Positions 20,758-32,988 of a stretch of 64,000 bases of DNA are shown piece by piece. The DNA is from Rapana venosa (Eukaryota > Mollusca > Gastropoda > Neogastropoda > Muricidae). The first letter of the stretch is position 1, and the number at the start of each line of letters is the position of its first letter. Location: contig CM054135.1 of NCBI GenBank assembly GCA_028751875.1, positions 62,205,175-62,269,174 of the forward strand. Direction: 5' to 3'. The translations under genes and the position numbers were made by a program. The notes below the pieces were generated by a model, which made no database searches, was not told the origin of the DNA, and saw only the letters and a program-made list of their open reading frames with translations.

Positions 20758-21756
20758 ATCTTCATATAATTCTTTGAGTATGAATTGAAATGTGACAGCT
20801 TGTTATGTTGTTTTTCTTTGTTAATATCATATCATGAAGTTTAAAGAAAGGGCAGTCACATTTATGGCAAGGAAAGAAAAACTATCATTTCAACTCCAAA
20901 GACTTGTAAAACACTTTTAAAATAGAAATGCATGTTTTTATATAAAAAAAAAAGAGGAGGTTATGTATCATAGAATGTGAAAGTCAGAAGTATTTTATGA
21001 AACGATAAATTAATGTGATCATCTTCAATGAAGTATTTTTTTTCTGCATTAGCAAACACTTACCTTGCTGTCATTAGGAAGTGGAAAGCTTCTTCATGAG
21101 TAAATATTAAAATCTAGATTTTAAATAACAAAGATAGCCTTGGTCATAACTTTTAGAATATTTGTTATGGATATCACACAAATTCATCAATGTATCAGCT
21201 TAATTCTCTTGCATATATCACACTTATCAATTAATGAATCAGCCCAATTCTCTTGCATATATGTTTTGAACAATTTTCTTGTTTAGGAATGCTTCTTAAC
21301 TTTTGAAGAAAATCTAGCTTTTGTTAAGCACAAACATAGCCCTGAAATCATTGTATCATAGGCTTTCAAACAGGGAGCTTCACACTATGGGTGTGTTCCA
21401 AAAAGGCAGACCAGAAGTGGTCACAGTGAATAAAGAGTATTAAATTAAGAAAATACACAGAAACATGAATAAACCTTTAGAGGTGATATCCTGTTTGTAG
21501 TTTCAAAATGTGTTGCGTATGAAAACTGAATTAACATGCCCTGCATGAGTAAAATCAAATCTGATATAAATAAAAAGAAATATCTTGTCGAAGTCAAAAG
21601 CATTTATAACCTAGTGGTAATGGCTTGAATGTGTTTGTGCACCTTGTTTTTTTCTCTCCGGCTTTCATGTTTTATTCCCGATATGGTGGGGGGGGGGGGG
21701 GGGTATTTGAAAAGGAAGAAAATCCTGTTGAATCCTTGCAAAGTGAGCTTTCACAC

Positions 21757-21807
21757 GCAACCACGCACACACACACTCACACACACACCAACACACACAT
21801 CACTCTC

Positions 21808-21844
<37 letters not shown>

Positions 21845-21873
21845 CTCTCTCCTCCTCTCCTCTCTCTCTTTCT
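21757..21873. repeat. (CA)n-(CT)n compound microsatellite
   Basis: CA repeats merge into CT repeats. It yields overlapping repetitive frames that are not genes. Confidence 0.95.
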
Positions 21874-22903
21874 TGTCATCTCTTTTCTGCAACAAGAATC
21901 ATATTACTATTTTTACCCGATGAGAGTAGCAGAAAAGACAAGTAATGGTGTGAATGCTCGCACAAGAGAATGTTTTCTCATTATATCAATTTTGTTATAA
22001 AAGAGTCAGTTGGTTGTTGCAAGTACTTGGTGTTACTGGTATTTAGAAATAATATTTTACTGGGCTTTCTCTTTTTGTTTGTAGTTTTCCCTGAATGGAA
22101 TGTGTTATTTCATATAAAGGGATTGATATGAAATGATGTTTGCATATTTCGATTTCACATATGTTTGTAGCAGCATTAGCTTTATTTATCTAACAGTTAT
22201 TTCTTTCAGAGAAGTTCTGATTGTTGCTGTGTGTACTATAGTGACATATAAAAATAAACAGAAAGAAAAGTTGACTTTTAAAAAAAAGTTGCATATAGGC
22301 ATCTGTAGATGAAAGGAGGGGGGGGGGGGGGCATTTTATTGTTGTTTTATAAACTGTTCTCATTATAATACCAGCCAGTTACCATCAGTGATAGTGATTT
22401 ACTTGCATTTCTTTTTTTCTTTTTCTTAAATCTCCATGAAAAATAAAGTAAACAAAATCATAATAGGAAACTCATTACTGCTTTTTGCTGAAATTCTTTT
22501 TCAGATTGTGTAAATGGGATATGTAAATGGGTCTGAATTTAAACTATCTGAAAAGATATTCAGATAAAAAGAAATATATAATGGTACAGACGCACATGTG
22601 CTTTCTATATGCTGCCAAAAGATGTAAGAGAAACAAGATTCTATGTACCTGTGGCATAAATCACTCGGGAGGGAAAAAATCGTCTTGTTTGTGATTGAAG
22701 ATTTGTTTTTGACTGGAGATTTGTGGACTTGTCTATTGCTATCTGGCTTGCTCTGTGTATGTTGTTCTTTGCTTTAACGTCCTTCCACTTTAAGTGATAT
22801 TAGTCGATAGGTAAAAGGATTATGAGAAATGTAAAAAAAAAAAGAAGGGAGGGAAGTATGTGTATGAACAAGCATGTGAAAGTTCGAGTGCATCATTAGA
22901 GTC

Positions 22904-22906
<3 letters not shown>

Positions 22907-22971
<65 letters not shown>

Positions 22972-22978
22972 GAGATGT

Positions 22979-23014
<36 letters not shown>

Positions 23015-23020
23015 GTGTGT
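22907..23020. repeat. (GA)n-(GT)n compound microsatellite
   Basis: About 65 bp of GA repeat is followed by about 40 bp of GT repeat. Confidence 0.97.
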
Positions 23021-24091
23021 GTTTTCATTGATATTCCTTCCCACCCCCTCCTCCCCTTGTGAGTATGCCTATAGGCATGTAAGTTTTTGGGCACTAATCA
23101 TACACTTGATTCTTCCTTTCTCTTTTGCTGAGGGCACATACAGTGGTCTTTGTCATAAAAGAAAGTTTCTGCATACCTTTGTCAGTGTACATCCAAATAA
23201 CTACCAATAGTTTACTGTTTGCTTTAAGTAGATTTCATATTCATTTTTTAGCGCTGGAAAGAGAACACAACTTTGTTTTGTTTTTATATAAAAATGTATG
23301 ATGATACTCTTCAACATTTGCCATTGATATATGATTATTACATTTTCATATTAACAGAATATAAACAAACTATAGCATCTTTAACATGTTTTACAGTGCA
23401 TATATAATTAATTTATGTTTATTCAAGCAAATTAGTTTTACTGCATAGTTTTGCTAATACATTATCAGATGAAGCAATAAACTTTTCAAAATTTACCTGT
23501 CAAAAGAATATCCAGTGTTTAGGCTTTTTCCTACTCTCATTTTCTTTACATATTGCGACATTTTGTTATTAAATGATTTTTAAAAATCAGAATTTTCTGG
23601 AGGAAATTTTTTTCTGTTGCAGCATGACACATACTACTAGAAATGCATGGTCCTGAAAAAACTGATAGTGGCTATCACTCATTATCCACAACATCTACTA
23701 TTCTAATTTTTAATTAAAGTACCGTCATCATTGCTCCTGGCTTGGTTTTGCAAATTAGTCATCTCTATGACTTAATTTTTCTGATAAGATCGAAATTGGA
23801 TTGTACGTAGTGTTTCTGATATTCTGATATTAAAGCACTTTTGAAAATGTTATATATATGTTATATAGATGTTCCCCAATATTTCGGCTTTCGCCTTCCT
23901 CAGGAAGGGGGGGGGGGGGGGGGGGGGGGGTTAAGATGTGATAGAATGACGTCAATCTCAATTATACATCATTGTGAAATTTTTGTTATGACATTTTAAA
24001 TTGAAACATCATACTGAGACCATGTTAGAGAGAGAGGGAGGGGGGGGGGGGGGATTTTACATGGGACAATTATGGTCATATAGTTAAGGTT

Positions 24092-24097
<6 letters not shown>

Positions 24098-24147
<50 letters not shown>
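24098..24147. repeat. (TA)n microsatellite
   Basis: About 50 bp of TA preceded by a short CA run. Confidence 0.95.
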
Positions 24148-24150
<3 letters not shown>

Positions 24151-25444
24151 ATATTAATTTCTAATCAAAGAATATTATACCAGTGGTTACTGTTACTAAA
24201 CATCAGTTCAGAGTTAAAAATTTTATTTTGTGGGTTTGCTGCATAAGCAGAGAAGTATATATCATTTTAATGTAGAATACATGCTTTTGACTTACTGTGC
24301 ATTATTGTCTTTTTCTTTTTCTCTGCTGTGAGTAGTTTTGCTGAAAAATGAAGTTATTCCTGTTCTGTTTAGCAGGATAAAATAAGAGAATAATAGTTGA
24401 GGATGATTTTAGTACTACATGGAATTTTTGTCTCCCCTGCCACTAAAGTTTCCTACACTCCTATCTCCTTCTCCGAAGTTTTAAATGCACATAGTTTCTG
24501 TTTGAGGTTTATGTCATAACTGTTATAAAGAGTATTATTATTATTGAGAATGTTATTGTGTCGCCCCCTCCTTGCCATTTCACATTGTACAACTGTTTCT
24601 GTAAACGTTCATTCATTCAGTAGTGCTCCGCTATTATACTTATATTTTCCATAAAGTGGAATGCTGTGACCTAAATGATGGGGGTGGGGGTGGGGGGTGC
24701 AGATGGTGGGAAATTGTCACATTACATTCGTTCATTTAATTGTTCTGTCTTACCTGATACTGAAATTTTGTTGCGAGTGACACTTTTTTTTTTAACCTTA
24801 CACATTGTTTTGTACCAGATTTATGCTCATATTGACATGGTTTGTTTCTCATGTTTCCATACTGCACACACAAGTCTTATCCCATGATTTTGGAATCAAG
24901 TTGTCTTTCTTTCCACCCCTTTTTCAGATATGCATAATGGATGATTATCACCATATTAAACTTCTTTGTTCTTATCTACGCCAATGTATGGTTATATATG
25001 TTTGTTGTATTTCAATTGATGTTCTAGTCAGACAACAATAAATTCAAGAAAAAAATTTGTGTGGCTGGCTGTGTCAGTTTCATGATGCTGGAAGGGAGGC
25101 AGTACTGAGGTGGGTTGGGGGTTATTGGAAATATGAATTTTATTCATTTCTTGCTTATCATGTTCACACTTCTTTCAACCCCTTTAACAGCTGCTATCAT
25201 TTCAGATATAAATACCAAATGATATTACCATACTCAAGAAGGGGTCTGTCCATAAATTTAATCATTTAGGAGTAAGATGTGTCTTTGTTCAAATGCACAA
25301 ACCATCTGTTTAATCACACCAAGCACACAATAACCTTGATATGTGAGTCCAAGGATAAACAATTGTAAAAAGTTATCCCAAGAACCTAATTCTCTTCATA
25401 TATCAATTTCCCTGTACACCAGTTTAACTGTAGCTTTTTCATTT

Positions 25445-25590
25445 TAATTTTTTTAATTATTAATTTTTATTCTTTTATATCGAGGATAATGGAATAAGCA
25501 CTTTGTGCTTTTTTACATCCAGTCCCCGTGTGTATGTTGATTTGTGAATTCTGTCATCTGTTCCCACCGGGACACAATGTGTGTGTTTCT
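25445..25590 (-). repeat. SINE family B inverted tail fragment
   Basis: TTTTATATCGAGGATAATGG, AATAAGCACTTTGTGC, TTTTTTACATCCAGTCCCCG and CTGTTCCCACCGGGACACAA match the inverse tails at 47295 and 53975. It is followed by a GT-rich stretch. Confidence 0.75.
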
Positions 25591-26709
25591 GTGTGTTGTG
25601 TGTGTGTTCTTTTTGTGTGTGTTGTGTGTGTGATATCATCCAGCAATACAACCCAGAGTTTCAAAAAAACATTGAATCAGTGCATATGGAAAGGAAAAGC
25701 TCTGATGCCACATTGAAGGACAGTTGATGACATCACACCCAGAAGCTTGCCACAAAGACAGAGACTTGAGGTACCCCCAAGAGATAGCATTTATGGAACT
25801 GAGCACTTTCCATTATTTAATTTTTTTTTTCAAACTTAAGTTTGAGTGTGATCAGTCAGACAAGAGGGATAAAAGTGAAGAATGAGCATGATCAGTGATA
25901 CCAACAATGTTCAAAATTGTTCAATAGATTGGAATGATCTTTGTTGTGAAAAGCATAAGAAGGCTCGAAAACCCAAAGAGTTGTTTTGCTACTATATAAA
26001 TCATTGAACATCTGTGAGTATGATACACAACAATAAGTCGGACTAGCCAAAGCCACTGGACTGTTGAGTGCCATCAAAGTAAGTGCCAAGGTAAGTGGTC
26101 CCCACAGTTGAGGGGATGGCCGCTCAGAGGAATTGGCTTTACAAAGAAGCATCATATCCAAAGTCTTACCTGTCTGAAAAAACAGACTAATAAAAATTAA
26201 AATAAATGAAAGAAATTATATAAATAAAAGCAGAAATAAATAAAAGAAATGATGTATACATCAAAACACCGCACAAAGCCTTTCCTACTTTTGAAAGCAA
26301 TACTATCAATTATAAAAAATCGTCTAAAAATCCACATATTCAGATATAACACGCAACCCCCCCCCCCCCCAAAAAAAAAAAAACAACAAAACAAAAAACA
26401 AAAACACAAAACACACACACCAAAAAACAACAAAAAACAACAAAACAAACAACAAACCACACTACAAAACCAACCAACACACAAAAAGAAACAACAAAAC
26501 ATCTGATTGTAATATTCTCTTTCTTTTTTTTATCAGAATTTGTTAAAACTGCATAAACCACAAAAAGCCCAATCCTAAAACATGTCCGAATAGGAGTAGT
26601 ACAACATTGTCTATGTTTAGAACAATAATAAAAAATAAAATTTGACATTCAACATTGAAACTAAAACATTGAACATTTGTCTAATAAGTTTATGTAAAAG
26701 GGGAAGAGA

Positions 26710-26715
<6 letters not shown>
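25591..26715. other. Unassigned DNA
   Basis: A frame reading QYNPEFQKNIESVHMER to a stop at 25728 looks mildly protein-like but lacks a good acceptor. 26350-26500 is C/A-rich low complexity. No element recognised. Confidence 0.35.

Positions 26716-26768
<53 letters not shown>
26716..26768. repeat. (GA)n microsatellite at LINE 3' edge
   Basis: Pure GA run directly next to the apparent 3' end of the minus-strand LINE; as (TC)n it may be the LINE's tail. Confidence 0.9.
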
Positions 26769-26845
26769 CCTTTAACGCTTTAACAGTTTATTGTCTTGCC
26801 CAATAGCCTTTGAAAGGGGGTAACACAAATATGTTTGTCAAACAG

Positions 26846-27056
26846 TAAATAAAAAGTGAAATACGGTATACAAATTAATGTTGGCAAAAAGAACAGTCAT
26901 GTTAGCGAACTAATTATAATGTTAACATTGGCGTATATACTTTACAGTACATAAAAGTGAAATACGTGTCAGTACAATTAAGTTTGGCAAAAGAACGGGG
27001 TCCTTCCCCTATAGCGAACTAATTATAATGATAAAAATGGGTATATACATTTACAA
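26846..27056 (-). repeat. ~105-bp tandem duplication in LINE 3' region
   Basis: GTGAAATACG, TTGGCAAAA, then AGCGAACTAATTATAATG and GTATATAC occur in the same order in two adjacent blocks (26846-26947 and 26951-27056). Confidence 0.8.
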
Positions 27057-27189
27057 ATTAACTATTAATACAAAGAAAGAAAAAGGAAAATCAAACTGCA
27101 AGCAAAACAACAATCGAATCGACCTCCTTTAAATTCAAGTGATATATGTCAGCCTTATTAACTCTGCTTTCTTGAGGATACATTGCTCT

Positions 27190-30100
27190 TAAGGTGACTT
27201 TATTTTGTTTTATTAGTTGGTGTGGGCATGGCTTTTCTTAATTTTTGTGCTTCTGCAATAAACTTTAGCTACAGATTTAATTACATGTTCGTTTCAGACG
27301 ACAAATAGAAATAATATCTGGACTTTCTGTTTCTTGGGAGACTTAGGAAATTTAGTTTTTTTTCTATAGTTTCATATGCTTTACAAATTTAACAAAAATG
27401 AATTTCATCAACAGTATGACCACATAATGGACATGGTAATTGCATGGCTGTCTCATCTGAACCATCTTTTGTTTGCATAAAACCAGTGTTCTTAACCTGA
27501 ATCGAGCATTTAATTAAGGGCTGTGCCATTTGTCAGTTAACTATGATAGATATTTTTCTGCTGAATACAGTTTGAACGAAAAAAACCAGCTATATTTATT
27601 TTTACTTCCAAATCGAGTGCCATTTTTTTTTAAAGGAGCAAATAACCTCTTTAAATTCCGAAAGAAACTGGCGTCATTACCTCTCCTGAGACATCCATAC
27701 AATCCCCAAAACCCTGCTCTGAAAAACTCTTTAACTTGATATACCAGTTCTCTTACCCAATTCCATCTGTATTATTAACATATTAAGACTGTCTACATAA
27801 CGTGTTTGTGGAAGTTTCAATAGTTTTAACCATATCTAATGCATTTCACAAAGGTTATATAGAAAGGATTCTTTCCCGTCTCTCCATTAATAGTGTAAGA
27901 TGAATGTTTGGCACAAATTAAAAACGTTTCATTGCAATGTGTGCACTTTTTCCATGTGCGTATTTACATATAATCCCCATATTTCTGAAGCGTAGGTAAG
28001 CATCGGTTCCTATCTGTGTGTCAAATAATTTCCAAATGGGAACAGCATTGAGTTCAGCTTTCGTAAAAGTTTTTAGGATTTTTATACACCTTTTCCCTTC
28101 CTACAAGATTTGCCATGCAAAAAATTTAGACTTCTTTTTTGAAAACACCCTAAATATTTATACGTATAATTTTTTTACTTCAGCATTTCCATAAAAAACC
28201 CTTTTCATGAACTGATAAATGACACCCATTCTAAAAACAATAAGTTTTTTTTTCCATATTTTACTGACAAATCAAAATTATCTGCCTCCTCTTTAGATAT
28301 TTACTGATGTTGCAAACGATAACAGTCTCAGACAAAAGGATAATATCGCAGCAAAAAGTAGTAGAACACTCGATTTCACCAGGAATTATTTGAATGCTGT
28401 TTTCCTTTCTTGAAACTCAATAGCTAGCTCATTTATAAAGAACGAAAATCTGTGGGGTCAAAATACACCTGCTTCACTCCTTGGGGCATTCAAGAAATCT
28501 GAATATTCATTCTGCACGCACACACCTGTACTGATTTAAATAGCTCTGAGGGCCATATATAATTTACCATTTTTCATCGTTTTTCGTATCATTTCCACAA
28601 TATATTTCATTTCCGAATCGAAGGCTTTCTAAAATCAACAAAACAACATATAATTTTTTTTCTTGACAGCAATGTTTTTTAACGAGAAGTAAAGAGTAAT
28701 TATGATCTACAGTGCTGTACTTCGCTCTAAATCCTGCTTGCTCTTTAATTAAATTTTTTTTCGTTATCGCCCACTGAGTTAATTCTTATTCAAAATGAAA
28801 ATAAAAAATTTACTTAATACACTGGGAGAGTAAAAAACCCCGATAGTTTCACATTATTAAAATCTCCCTTTTTTTTGTACGGAAAATTTTTACTGATTTG
28901 GCCCCCCCCTGCAAAGGGGAAAACACTCTTTTAAAAAAAGAAGGTTAAAAAACTAACAAAAAAGTAAAATTTCATGAGTTTGCATATTTTTTAAAATTTC
29001 CCAATTATTTTACAGGGCCAACTTTTTTTGTTTTTAAATGTTTAATACATCAAAAATTTTCATTCTGAAAATTTTAGGGTTGTTTAAAAAATGGTTTTTA
29101 AAATATTTTCTCTTTTTGTAGTATTCCACATTTTCTTGTTTTCTGAAAAATTAAAATCATTAAAAACCTTCAAAAAATGATCATACCATTGTTGTAGTGA
29201 TGTTTTTATAAACAGTGACTTTTGACTAACGGGTCTGATGACGGACCAGAAAAGTTTTGGATCCTTTGACGATCTTTAAGTTTCTCTAATCTCTTTCGTC
29301 AAAAATCTTTTTTTTTTGTTTTTCTTTTGCTGATTTTTCTTTTCGTGCAGTACGTACATTTTTTCTTTTTTTTGGTTTTACTACATTCGTTTTACAACGT
29401 AAACGTTTTTTAAAAGTCTTTAACTTTTTGTTTTTTTTTGCTCACATTTAGCTCAAACCTTTGTTACATTTTTTTCACCTTTTCTAATGTTCTGACCGCC
29501 GCAGCGCCCCCATAAGCCTTCACAAAATGATCTACACGTTATTCACATCGGTGTTCAAAAGCTGAGAGGAGTTTCTATGCTTTCTTGAAATTCTGTACAT
29601 TAATCTATTTAATACCTCTACAAAAACTTTGACCCTATAATCTTTTTTACACTCTCTCTTTTCTACTTTCGATCTAAAACATCTTTTCTACTTTCCATGT
29701 TATTTAAAAGGGGGGGGTCCACGAATAAACACACTCCCCAATACACAGATCAAACTGATAAAAATTGACTAGGTACAAAAACATAATCAATAAACGTGCA
29801 TCCATTGGGACACAAAGGTTACTCCCCCTCCCTATCCCCCTCACAACAAAAATTCGAAACCCCATGTCCCAACATAAAACATAAATCAAGCAAGGACCCC
29901 GCCAAAATTGTTCATCGTTTCTCCCTTTGAGCCGCACCCAAAAGTTCAATTAAATCTCATACTCCCATCACCCAAAAATTTGACATCACTTCAAGGTCGG
30001 CTTGTTCCTGACCCTCCCGGGGATTTAAGTCTCCACAATCATGAATGAAAATACTATTTGAAATATTGCAATAATGTTTCCTTAATAAAACAACACCATT

Positions 30101-30480
30101 TTAATTAGTTTTTTTATTGTAAAAGGCCACCTTTGGCACAATATACACGCTATCAAAAAAACTCTTTATCTAAATCAAAAATACTTTTTTTATTCAAAGG
30201 CAATCGTGTTGTCACACTCTATTACAATTTCTTTTACGTGTTTTTTCTAAAACTTTCTTTAATAGAAGCACTCCCCCAGAATTCCTTCCCTGATGGGAAC
30301 GTTTTTGAGCCGGGACTAAAATTTATATAATCTAGAAAAACACCACTGAATCAAAATTAGAGTCAAGAAAAATTTCAGTGAGGCCACAAAATCGAACTTA
30401 TTTACATAGTTTAAAAGGAACTCTTTTTAATTTTCTGTACAAATTTTCAAAATTATATTTTTAAAAAAAGTCCCTTACTT
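27190..30480 (-). pseudogene. LINE ORF2: endonuclease, reverse transcriptase, Cys/His knuckle
   Basis: Reading the minus strand across frames gives these blocks. EN (~30400-29700): CLTE-like start, SGGV-like block, CGDLNPRVGNEQADLE, and TFVSQ-x-M near IDYVFVPSQFLS. Linker (~29250): KGSKTFWSVIRPVS. RT: EQAGFRAKYSTVDH (~28700-28740), a VDFRKAFDS-type block (~28620), an INELAIEFQ block (~28430) and a KYLGCVFST-like region (~28130-28180). C-terminus (~27440): LPCPLCGHTVDEIHF, KAYETIEKKLNF. Order and spacing match one LINE ORF2 of about 1,000 codons. Frameshifts and stops are frequent and the RT FADD box cannot be read cleanly. Confidence 0.75.
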
Positions 30481-30489
30481 GGATGGGCC

Positions 30490-31700
30490 GGGGCCCGTCC
30501 TAGCCTTTTTTAAATTTGCTAGGGCGCAGATTCGGCGATGTCTTTGCTGTCGCTGGGTGCTTTGCCGCGCAACGGGCCCTTTCGCGGGGGGTTACGTAGA
30601 AAAACCCGCACCCCGTCTGCTGGTAACAGAGGCCCTCCTGCTGCACGCCCCTAACTGGCATAGGAACGCCACGTCACAGGAGGGGGAAACCCCCAACCGC
30701 CTGAGCTGTGCGCTCACCTGTGGGGTCCCCACCTGGTTGCCCGGTAACGCCCCCCCCGCACTGCCTCCGGGACGTCCCCCCCCGGGTGGTTCCGGGTTTC
30801 CCTTGCCAAGAGGGGAGGAGGAAGGAGAAGGGGCCTGCCGTTTCCCCTTTTTCTGTCGCTGCAGGTGTGGTGCCACCCTCTACTCACGCCCCCTCTTCCG
30901 GGGAGGGAAAAGGGGAATCTCCTTTTTGCTGCTGTGAGGGGGGGGACAGGGTGGGGGACTGTGCGCACCCCCCTCCCCCACCTCGCGTAGGGTCGGGGGG
31001 GCTGGAAACCTGGGGGCCCCTCACCCTCTGCCCTCTGTGGAAGTAGCTTCCTGCCCTCCCGCGTGCTGCAGCCCCCATCTGCCCTGGGCCTGGCAGGGCG
31101 TTGGCCACCCCGACACCGCTGTCCTGCAGCTTCTGCCTCCGGGTCCTGTCCTTTAGAAGGGACATTTTGTCTCGCACCTGCTGAACTTGCGATCAAGGCC
31201 TGGGCTGTCCATTTGTGCCTTTCCTGTTCGGTTCCCCTGCTATTGGTCCAGTGCCAAGATTTTTGGTCACCACACTATTTAGCAGTCGATGACTAACTGA
31301 GCACGGGTCTCATTGGACCCCCTGTCATTTCGAGGTAAAACCAAACAGCCTCAAGTTATCTCTTTTTGAAAATTTTCCAGCCTGCCTGCTTTTTAACTGT
31401 TCAATTTCTGTCTTTAAAAAAAAACATGATGGTATCGGAAGTTTTTGTACATCTCTCTGTCTTCTTTTTCTTTTTTCAAACAGCTGGTGGATGTTTCGTG
31501 ATGTCTGGCTGCCCCCGCCAACTCTCTCGATCCCCTCCAGTCTGCCATTCGGGTTTTAATTTTTTCCCCTGTTGTTTTACTTCTCAATTTTCATTCTTAA
31601 TTTCCCTAAATCATCCCTGATGACACTCGTTTTTTCTAAAAACTGTTGCGGATGTTTGCATTACAGTGTTCATCAGGTCACTTACATCAGTTGCTGTGTT
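30490..31700 (-). pseudogene. LINE ORF1 (RNA-binding, L1/CR1-type C-terminal domain) with GC-rich Pro/Gly extension
   Basis: On the minus strand, a Lys/Glu/Gln-rich coiled-coil-like part (~31700-31400) leads to KRDNLRLFGF (~31350), the start of the ORF1 RRM-like fold. NRKGTNGQPRP, then VRDKMSLLKDRTRRQKLQDS and GVGVAN (31180-31060) form the basic C-terminal RNA-binding domain. Beyond it, 31060-30490 is strikingly GC-rich and encodes Pro/Gly/Ser-rich low-complexity sequence (e.g. SPPDPTRGGGGG, SPPSQQQKGDSPFPSPEEGA). ORF1 proteins coat LINE RNA. The placement directly upstream of ORF2 supports this. Frame changes are needed between the blocks. The GC-rich part could instead be an unrelated insertion. 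Confidence 0.65.
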
Positions 31701-32143
31701 TGTCACTAAAAGCTGTTCCCTCATCTGCATTCTTTTTTTTATCATTTTGGGGCCCGGGGTTAGTTTTCTACATCGCCGCTAAGAGCAGCCTACGCAGGGA
31801 GAGGGCGGGTGCTGCACACAAAAGGCCACGAGAATCACGGGCACGTGCAATCCGGCTGAAGGGCCGGGCCCGCTGTCACTGTCACATACTCCTGTCGTCT
31901 CAGCCCTGTTTTTCCTTTTTTAAATTGCATTTATTTCAAACCCAAAACTTTAGATGGCACAAATCATCGCTGTTCGACTGGCTCGATCACGAAAACAGCA
32001 GGGACAGCAACGAAGCCCCCAACAACATCAGGATGACAGGTTGTCACCGTGCTGGGTTTTTGCTCACCGTGCACAGTCGGAGACATTTTTTACAGCACCT
32101 GACCACGTTGAATTTAGCAACAAAAACCCCTATTGCAGGGGGA

Positions 32144-32222
32144 GAAGAGAAAAAGAGAGAGAAGGGGAAAAAGAGAGAGAGAGAGAGAGAGGGGAGAGAG
32201 AGAGAAGGAGAGAGAGAAAAAA
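32144..32222. repeat. (GA)n microsatellite
   Basis: Interrupted GA repeat between the LINE 5' side and the SINE A copy. Confidence 0.95.
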
Positions 32223-32247
32223 CATCTTTAACACATTTCATTTATCA

Positions 32248-32617
32248 TTTATACCACTTTAAGTGACGAGATTGCGTGAAATTTGGGCTGCTCTCCCCGG
32301 AGAGAGTGCGTCGCCACAAGAGCAGCGCCACCCTTTTTTTCTGCAACTGTATTTGTTTCCCTATCAGAGTGGCTTTTTCTAAGAATTTTGCCAGGGACAA
32401 CTCTCTTGTTGCCGTGGGTTCTTTTACGTGCGCTGAATAATTTTGTGTAACACACGGGACCTGGGCTTATCGTCTCATCCGAAAGACTAGCACCCAGACT
32501 CATGGTCTAATGGATGGGGGAAAAGTTTCGGGCCCAAACGGGATTCGAATCACCGCACACTTCCGACCCGGATTTTTCGCATTCTAGACAGGCACGTTAC
32601 CTCTAGACCACCGATCC
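32248..32617 (-). mobile_element. SINE family A, full copy with tRNA-like head
   Basis: The minus strand starts GGATCGGTGGTCTAGAGGTA (A-box-like), with GATTCGAATCCCG as B box. It then reads GCTAGTCTTTCGGATGAGAC, CACACGGGA-class, CCCACGGCAACAAGAGAGTT, GCCACTCTGATAGGGAAACA and CTCTCCGGGGAGAGCAGC, ending at ACTTAAAGTGGTATAAA. It shows the complete architecture of which 2344-2707 is a head-truncated copy. The (GA)n tract adjoins its 3' end. Confidence 0.85.
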
Positions 32618-32689
32618 ATGACATACTCATTATTCTGAAAATAGAAGAATTCAAAAAAAGTAAATGGGAGAGAGATTTAGAGGGCAGTA

Positions 32690-32970
32690 TAGCCTAGAGT
32701 TGAAAACATTGCGCTTAGGATTTGACAGCCGGGATTAAAGCCTGGGTTCAAGCCACCACATGAGACACCCTTTCAAGGGGATTTCTTCTTAAATATCAGT
32801 ACTGACTCCACTCCCCTGAAAGTCCCTCGGATGAGACTATAAACCAAACCCCATGTGCAAATGCATGCAGAACATTTTACATGTAAAAACCTGATTTGAA
32901 ACCCCCACCCCGCGCGTTCCTCGGCTAAAGCTCCTAAGTTTACCAATGGTGAGATTTTGGGTATGTGACG
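32690..32970 (+). mobile_element. SINE family B copy, plus orientation
   Basis: The tRNA-like head AGTATAGCCTAGAGTTGAAA, with B-box-like GGGTTCAAGCC, is followed by GTACTGACTCCACTCCCCTG, CGGATGAGACTATAAACC and CATGCAGAACATTTTACATG. It runs into the inverted family-B copy that starts near 32965. Confidence 0.8.
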
Positions 32971-32988
32971 GTGTTTGCTCACCATTAA
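32965..32988 (-). repeat. SINE B inverted copy, 3' part (split by LINE)
   Basis: TGTTTGCTCACC is the inverse of GGTGAGCAAACA in the 7213 copy. The rest of this SINE resumes at 33605. Confidence 0.6.

Larger units (their letters stand above)
20758..25444. other. Unassigned AT-rich DNA with microsatellites
   Basis: No gene recognised. It contains a ~47-bp two-copy repeat near 21175-21262, (CA)n-(CT)n at 21757-21873, poly-G runs (21687-21703, 22318-22331, 23908-23930, 24040-24052), (GA)n-(GT)n at 22907-23020 and (TA)n at 24098-24147. GTTCCCCAATATTTCGGCTT (23869-23888) then CGCCTTCCTCAGG resembles a recurrent retroelement-end motif, but I cannot name the family. Confidence 0.5.
26769..31950 (-). 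mobile_element. Two-ORF LINE (ORF1 coiled-coil/RRM/CTD; ORF2 EN-RT-CCHC), near full length
   Basis: On the minus strand, from about 31950 downward, there is an ORF1 of the L1/CR1 type (see 30490-31700). An ORF2 follows with EN (29700-30450), RT (27900-29300) and a C-terminal Cys/His knuckle (27400-27445), then a ~420-bp 3' region with an internal ~105-bp duplication. The whole unit is ~5.2 kb. Every domain is broken by indels, many at homopolymers. The clade is not certain: the ORF1 C-terminal fold is L1/CR1-like, and the ORF2 resembles common invertebrate LINEs with a CPxC...H...C tail. No TSD was found. Confidence 0.75.

Noticed and set aside
25659..25728. Terminal exon ending QYNPEFQKNIESVHMER...
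   Set aside because: The peptide looks plausible, but the upstream sequence is a GT repeat and lacks a polypyrimidine acceptor. No family recognised.
30480..31200. Bacterial contamination (GC-rich island)
   Set aside because: It is framed by LINE ORF1 domain sequence on one side and ORF2 on the other on the same strand, and has no bacterial gene structure.
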